Origin: Oscheius tipulae
Lineage: Eukaryota; Nematoda; Chromadorea; Rhabditida; Rhabditidae
Direction: 5' to 3'
DNA: 64,000 nt
Assembly: GCA_037178975.1 (NCBI GenBank)
Contig: JASJZH010000001.1
Location: 7,982,501-8,046,500 of the forward strand
In this document: one piece after another, positions 60,597-64,000 of the stretch
Numbering within the stretch: the first letter of the stretch is position 1
Layout: every line of letters starts with the position of its first letter
Program-made: the position numbers and the translations under genes
Notes under the pieces: generated by a model
What the model was told of the DNA's origin: nothing
The model's input: the letters and a program-made list of their open reading frames with translations, nothing else
Databases searched by the model: none

Positions 60597-61934
60597 TCAA
60601 TCAAGTTCCATCTCGTCATCAGGTTTTCCACGCTTGGGTATGGGTTCCTTCGGCTCCTCGCCAGAGGTGCCCTGTTCCTTCTGTTCAGCCTCTGTCAGCT
60701 TTTTGGCAAACTCAAGAAGGTCTCCTTTCTGGGCAGCCTCTTTGGCCTCGGAATCGATACCGAACTGTTCCAGCACGGGTCCCATCTGTCCAGTCTGGAG
60801 AGCGTGGCCGAAAGTGGACGAGGCTTGCCGGAACATCGGAGAGTGGATGGTGTCGATCAGCTCCTGGCTGGGAGAAATCCCTTCGTTCTGGGGTATGTGG
60901 GCTTGGAGACGTTCTGGAAAATCCCCGTTGGCTAAGTCAGGGAACCGTTGACTTACCACTGTTGTTCCGAACAGTCTCGATGACTCTCTCTCCGGTAGTC
61001 ACATCAGCCAGATCGATCTCTGCTCGACTACCTCTTTGGCGATTTCCAAGCAATTGCTGAAGATGACTAGCAATCTGATCCGCTTGGGCGAATTCTGAAG
61101 TATTGACTTTGCAAAACTTTCTGGATCGTCTTACGTGATTCATTGCCACGCTCACTGCCACCGCTGGCCTCACTCCCGCCCCCATTTCCGCTCAGAATGT
61201 TCTGAAGAGCAGCTTCTGATCCGCCAGAGTTGGGAGTCATGAACTGGAGGAGCTGCATAAGCTGACGCTGGTCGAGTCCTCCGAGAGGACCGAGTTCTTC
61301 GCCGGAACCAAAGCCGGCAGGTTCCGGAGCACTGACGCGCTCGGAACTTCCTCCGCGGGCATTGATACGGGCAGATGAGGGTGGCTTGTTCAGCGCGTCG
61401 TTTACCTGAAAACCAATGTCTGTTTGCGGATTTGGTTATTCCTTCTAGCTGTTACACGGCTAGGTGAAGTGGGGCTAGACCAGACAGAAGGTGACCCTAT
61501 ACCCAAAGTGAACAGTAGTGAAAAGCCAAGACTATCGGAAGCTACTGATTTGCTAGCCAGACACATTTCAATAAACAGAACAATAAAGAAATGGGAGGTA
61601 GATACGCACCTTGGAGACCAGATCCTTGTCCAGGATACTGTCCTGAGCCCAGAAGAGTCGTCGATCGTCAGAGCTCTTAAACTTGAGCATGAAGACCTGT
61701 CCATCGTTGCACCCATTGACTTCTTTGAACTCGGTGTCTCCCGGAAAGATGATCAGATCCTAAATATACTTCAATAGACCCAATCAGGAGAAATCTAACG
61801 TCGACAAGAGCTCCGGTCTCTCGGTTTTTCCAGCAGAAATGGATCAGTTGATCTTGGCTCTGCTTCACATAGACCAGACCCTTTTCCTTCTCGGCCACGA
61901 CTTTTCTCTTCGTGGGACCTGATCCCGACTCCAT
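60597..61934 (-). CDS. ADRM1: Proteasomal ubiquitin receptor ADRM1/RPN13
   Basis: Five exons (61934-61800, 61759-61610, 61405-61135, 61094-60957, 60913-60597) give 336 residues. The N-terminal PRU domain has [35 protein letters not shown] and FWAQD. A glycine/serine-rich linker follows, then the C-terminal DEUBAD domain ([31 protein letters not shown]), which recruits and activates UCHL5/UCH37. It ends in a charged tail with DDEMELD. It sits on the proteasome base and binds ubiquitin. The ATG is ~15 nt after an AACTTTAG acceptor. Confidence 0.96.
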
Positions 61935-64000
61935 TTTGCATCTTCCCGCCTAAAGTTCATTTGGATTGTTTCGAAAAATTAAGCTACCTTGAATTCGACG
62001 AGATTGCCTCCAGAAGTTGTACTTTGGCTGCGAGCGCCGGAGAACATTGCCATTTCTGGAATGAGGACTAGGATTGTGGAAAATCGAAGAAGATGTTTTG
62101 GAAGAGTGAACTATAGAAAGCGGATCATGACAAAAGCACCATTCAACGAACCACAACGGCCAACGCGCGTAAACAGCGCGCACTTGGGAACGCCTAGTAA
62201 ACAGGTACAGAGAGAGAGAGAGAGGGGAGGAGGTCACTTGGGGGATAAGAGACTAAGAGTCAACGACAGTAAGAAGTATATTCTTCTCACCCCCTTCCTC
62301 GTGTTCAGTACAGTTTCAATCACTCAAGTGATCTCTTATGACTGCCTTCAAGCAACACACTCCTCAATTCGTCTTCATGGCCTTCTCGAGCTCCCATCTG
62401 TCGTCGACACGAATTCGCCTAATGTTCATCAATGAGAAACCGGCTAGTCGAGGACGGATTATACCCCCCGGCGGGTGGTCGCTCTGTCTCTCAACAGAAA
62501 AAGTTCTCCCCCAGTATACTGCGAATTGAAGAGAGGGGAGCACTATCCCTCACCCCTCTGTGACCATAATCTCGCCTTGTTGCATCTACCTAACAAAATT
62601 CGGATTCAAGTCGTTCATGTTGATTAATGTTTTCATGCTTCCTCAATTGCAGAATGACGTCCCCTCGTCTCTGGTCTCTCACGAAACAACAGGACAATCT
62701 CTCTCCCTCTTATCGTCTCTCTTTCCCTTCACACAAAATGGAGTCACTGTTTTCGGGAGATAATGCAGGCCCTGAAACGAGAAGAGATGTGTCAAAAAGG
62801 GCAATTGGTCGCGAGGATAATGACCTCGGGAGGGTGGGAAGATTTTATCTGGACGAGAGGCGGAAGAGGGGGTCTAAAATAGTCCTCCTTGTTCAGATGT
62901 TCGTTCCGAGAGGGACACGCACACAGCAACAGCGCAATAAGAAGGACGCTAGACCTCCTCTAATAAGTAATACGAACACTTGGCTGTTAGTGCTAAGAAA
63001 TGGGCAAAGTTTAGTGCTGTGGTCAAGTATGAGTTTCTAAACCTTGGCTCTTTCCCACTAGAGGCTGTTGAGCTAAAGAGGTCGTCCCAAGATTACTAGG
63101 AAAAAAAGATGGATCTGCCTCCTGGACAAGATTCCTAGGATGTAAGAATGAGTCGGTGAAACTCGCAGTTCTTTAGATTAATTGCGAGATCCAAGGACAT
63201 TATAAAGCATTGGAAAGGTCTTCAAACGGTAAAGATGCCCCCTGACATCTGAAGAGGTCTCTTGCTACCTGAATCTCTGAATCGACTTCCTGTCTCATGT
63301 TCTACGAATACTGGACTACTGACTGAGAACGATCTTCATAGGTCTGTCCGGAAAAAAGGCTCAATCTCTTCTTTCTGGCGCTCAAGGTCCCTTCGTTCTC
63401 TCGAACAGTACCTCTGGCTGGTACCAGGAATGAGAGAGAGGGCGGCAGCCGCCACGGGGCGCGAGAGTTGTGCTAATCGACCAGCTGTCCGTATTTCCTT
63501 TATGGGGAACTCTTCAACTGTACCGTTGAACGATTCCAGAGAGTAAATGGCTTTTTCTGACCGAAAATGCCGGGAAGAGATAAAGAGACAGGTTCTGTTT
63601 CTACCCCCAGGACTGATCAGAAGAGGAACCACTGGAGTCTTAGGGCAATGATTCTGATACAATATATCTAGATCTATGAGGGTAGTTACTGGCCGAGAAC
63701 CTGGGATTCTGATCTGAGTCCCCTCGACTCTCAGCTGTCTCTCAGTCCCTCTCCCCTTGCTTCCAAACGCGCGGCGGCGAACACCCTGCGTCTCTTACCC
63801 CAATGTCTGGACTCTGTCCCCCCGCTGTTGGACGAGACCGACTAATTCTGCGCTGCTTCCCTCTGAGCGAAGACCGCGACTTCTAGAGCAAGTCCCTCCT
63901 GCTCCTCCCTTGACCTATCTGTTTTCAATCAGTATTCCGCTGGACAGGATGGGTCTTACTGAATGTCCTCCTCCTTGTCCCGTCTCTCCACGACCACTCC
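61935..64000. other. Non-coding window end
   Basis: About 2.1 kb with no supported gene. It is purine/pyrimidine-biased with a GA run at 62211-62224 and many CTCTCT/GAGAGA words, similar in character to the region upstream of MEF2. It may be the upstream control region or a long intron of a gene beyond the window. Confidence 0.45.

Overview
This is a gene-dense stretch of a metazoan nuclear genome, most probably a nematode. Most introns are 35-80 bp with GT starts and TTTCAG-like ends. The tyrosine kinase is of the SH2+kinase Fer/SPE-8-like type that is expanded in nematodes. Many start codons sit 0-25 nt after a consensus 3' splice site, as expected for spliced-leader trans-splicing. I cannot name the species. 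Exon boundaries were read by eye; nearly all joins below preserve the reading frame, but a boundary may be off by a base or two.

Layout. 0-17 kb is of mixed orientation: an SH2-like protein (+), a long C2H2 zinc-finger gene (-), AP-3 sigma (-), ribosomal protein L17 (+), an unknown helical protein (+), an SH2 tyrosine kinase (-), a 68-residue protein (+), a MATH-BTB CUL3 adaptor like SPOP/MEL-26 (-), and a TRF4/TENT4-type nucleotidyltransferase (-). 17-24 kb holds NDUFS7 (+), a PIAS SUMO ligase (+) and MEF2 (-). About 5.2 kb without coding sequence lies upstream of MEF2. 29-36 kb holds the CAF-1 large subunit (+), an R7BP/RSBP-1-like protein (+) and hnRNP K (-). 36-55 kb is a run of eight plus-strand loci: a tail-anchored protein, an SH3BGRL thioredoxin-fold protein, a TM9SF protein, a TM2-domain membrane protein, a nucleoside transporter, an unresolved small locus, an ATP9/NEO1-type P4-ATPase, and the gamma-secretase subunit APH-1. 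55-62 kb holds ARL13 (-) with a whole Merlin-type DNA transposon in its last intron, and the proteasomal ubiquitin receptor ADRM1/RPN13 (-). The last 2 kb show no gene.

Much of the plus-strand cluster encodes endomembrane proteins (TM9SF, P4-ATPase, APH-1, nucleoside transporter). The close spacing of TM9SF and the TM2 gene looks operon-like, but no operon is proven. The non-coding space and larger introns carry several dispersed repeats: tRNA-like SINEs, small hairpin elements seen at up to four loci, ends of the Merlin element outside the full copy, and a 200-bp inverted repeat. At least two, probably four or five, introns appear to begin with GC instead of GT.
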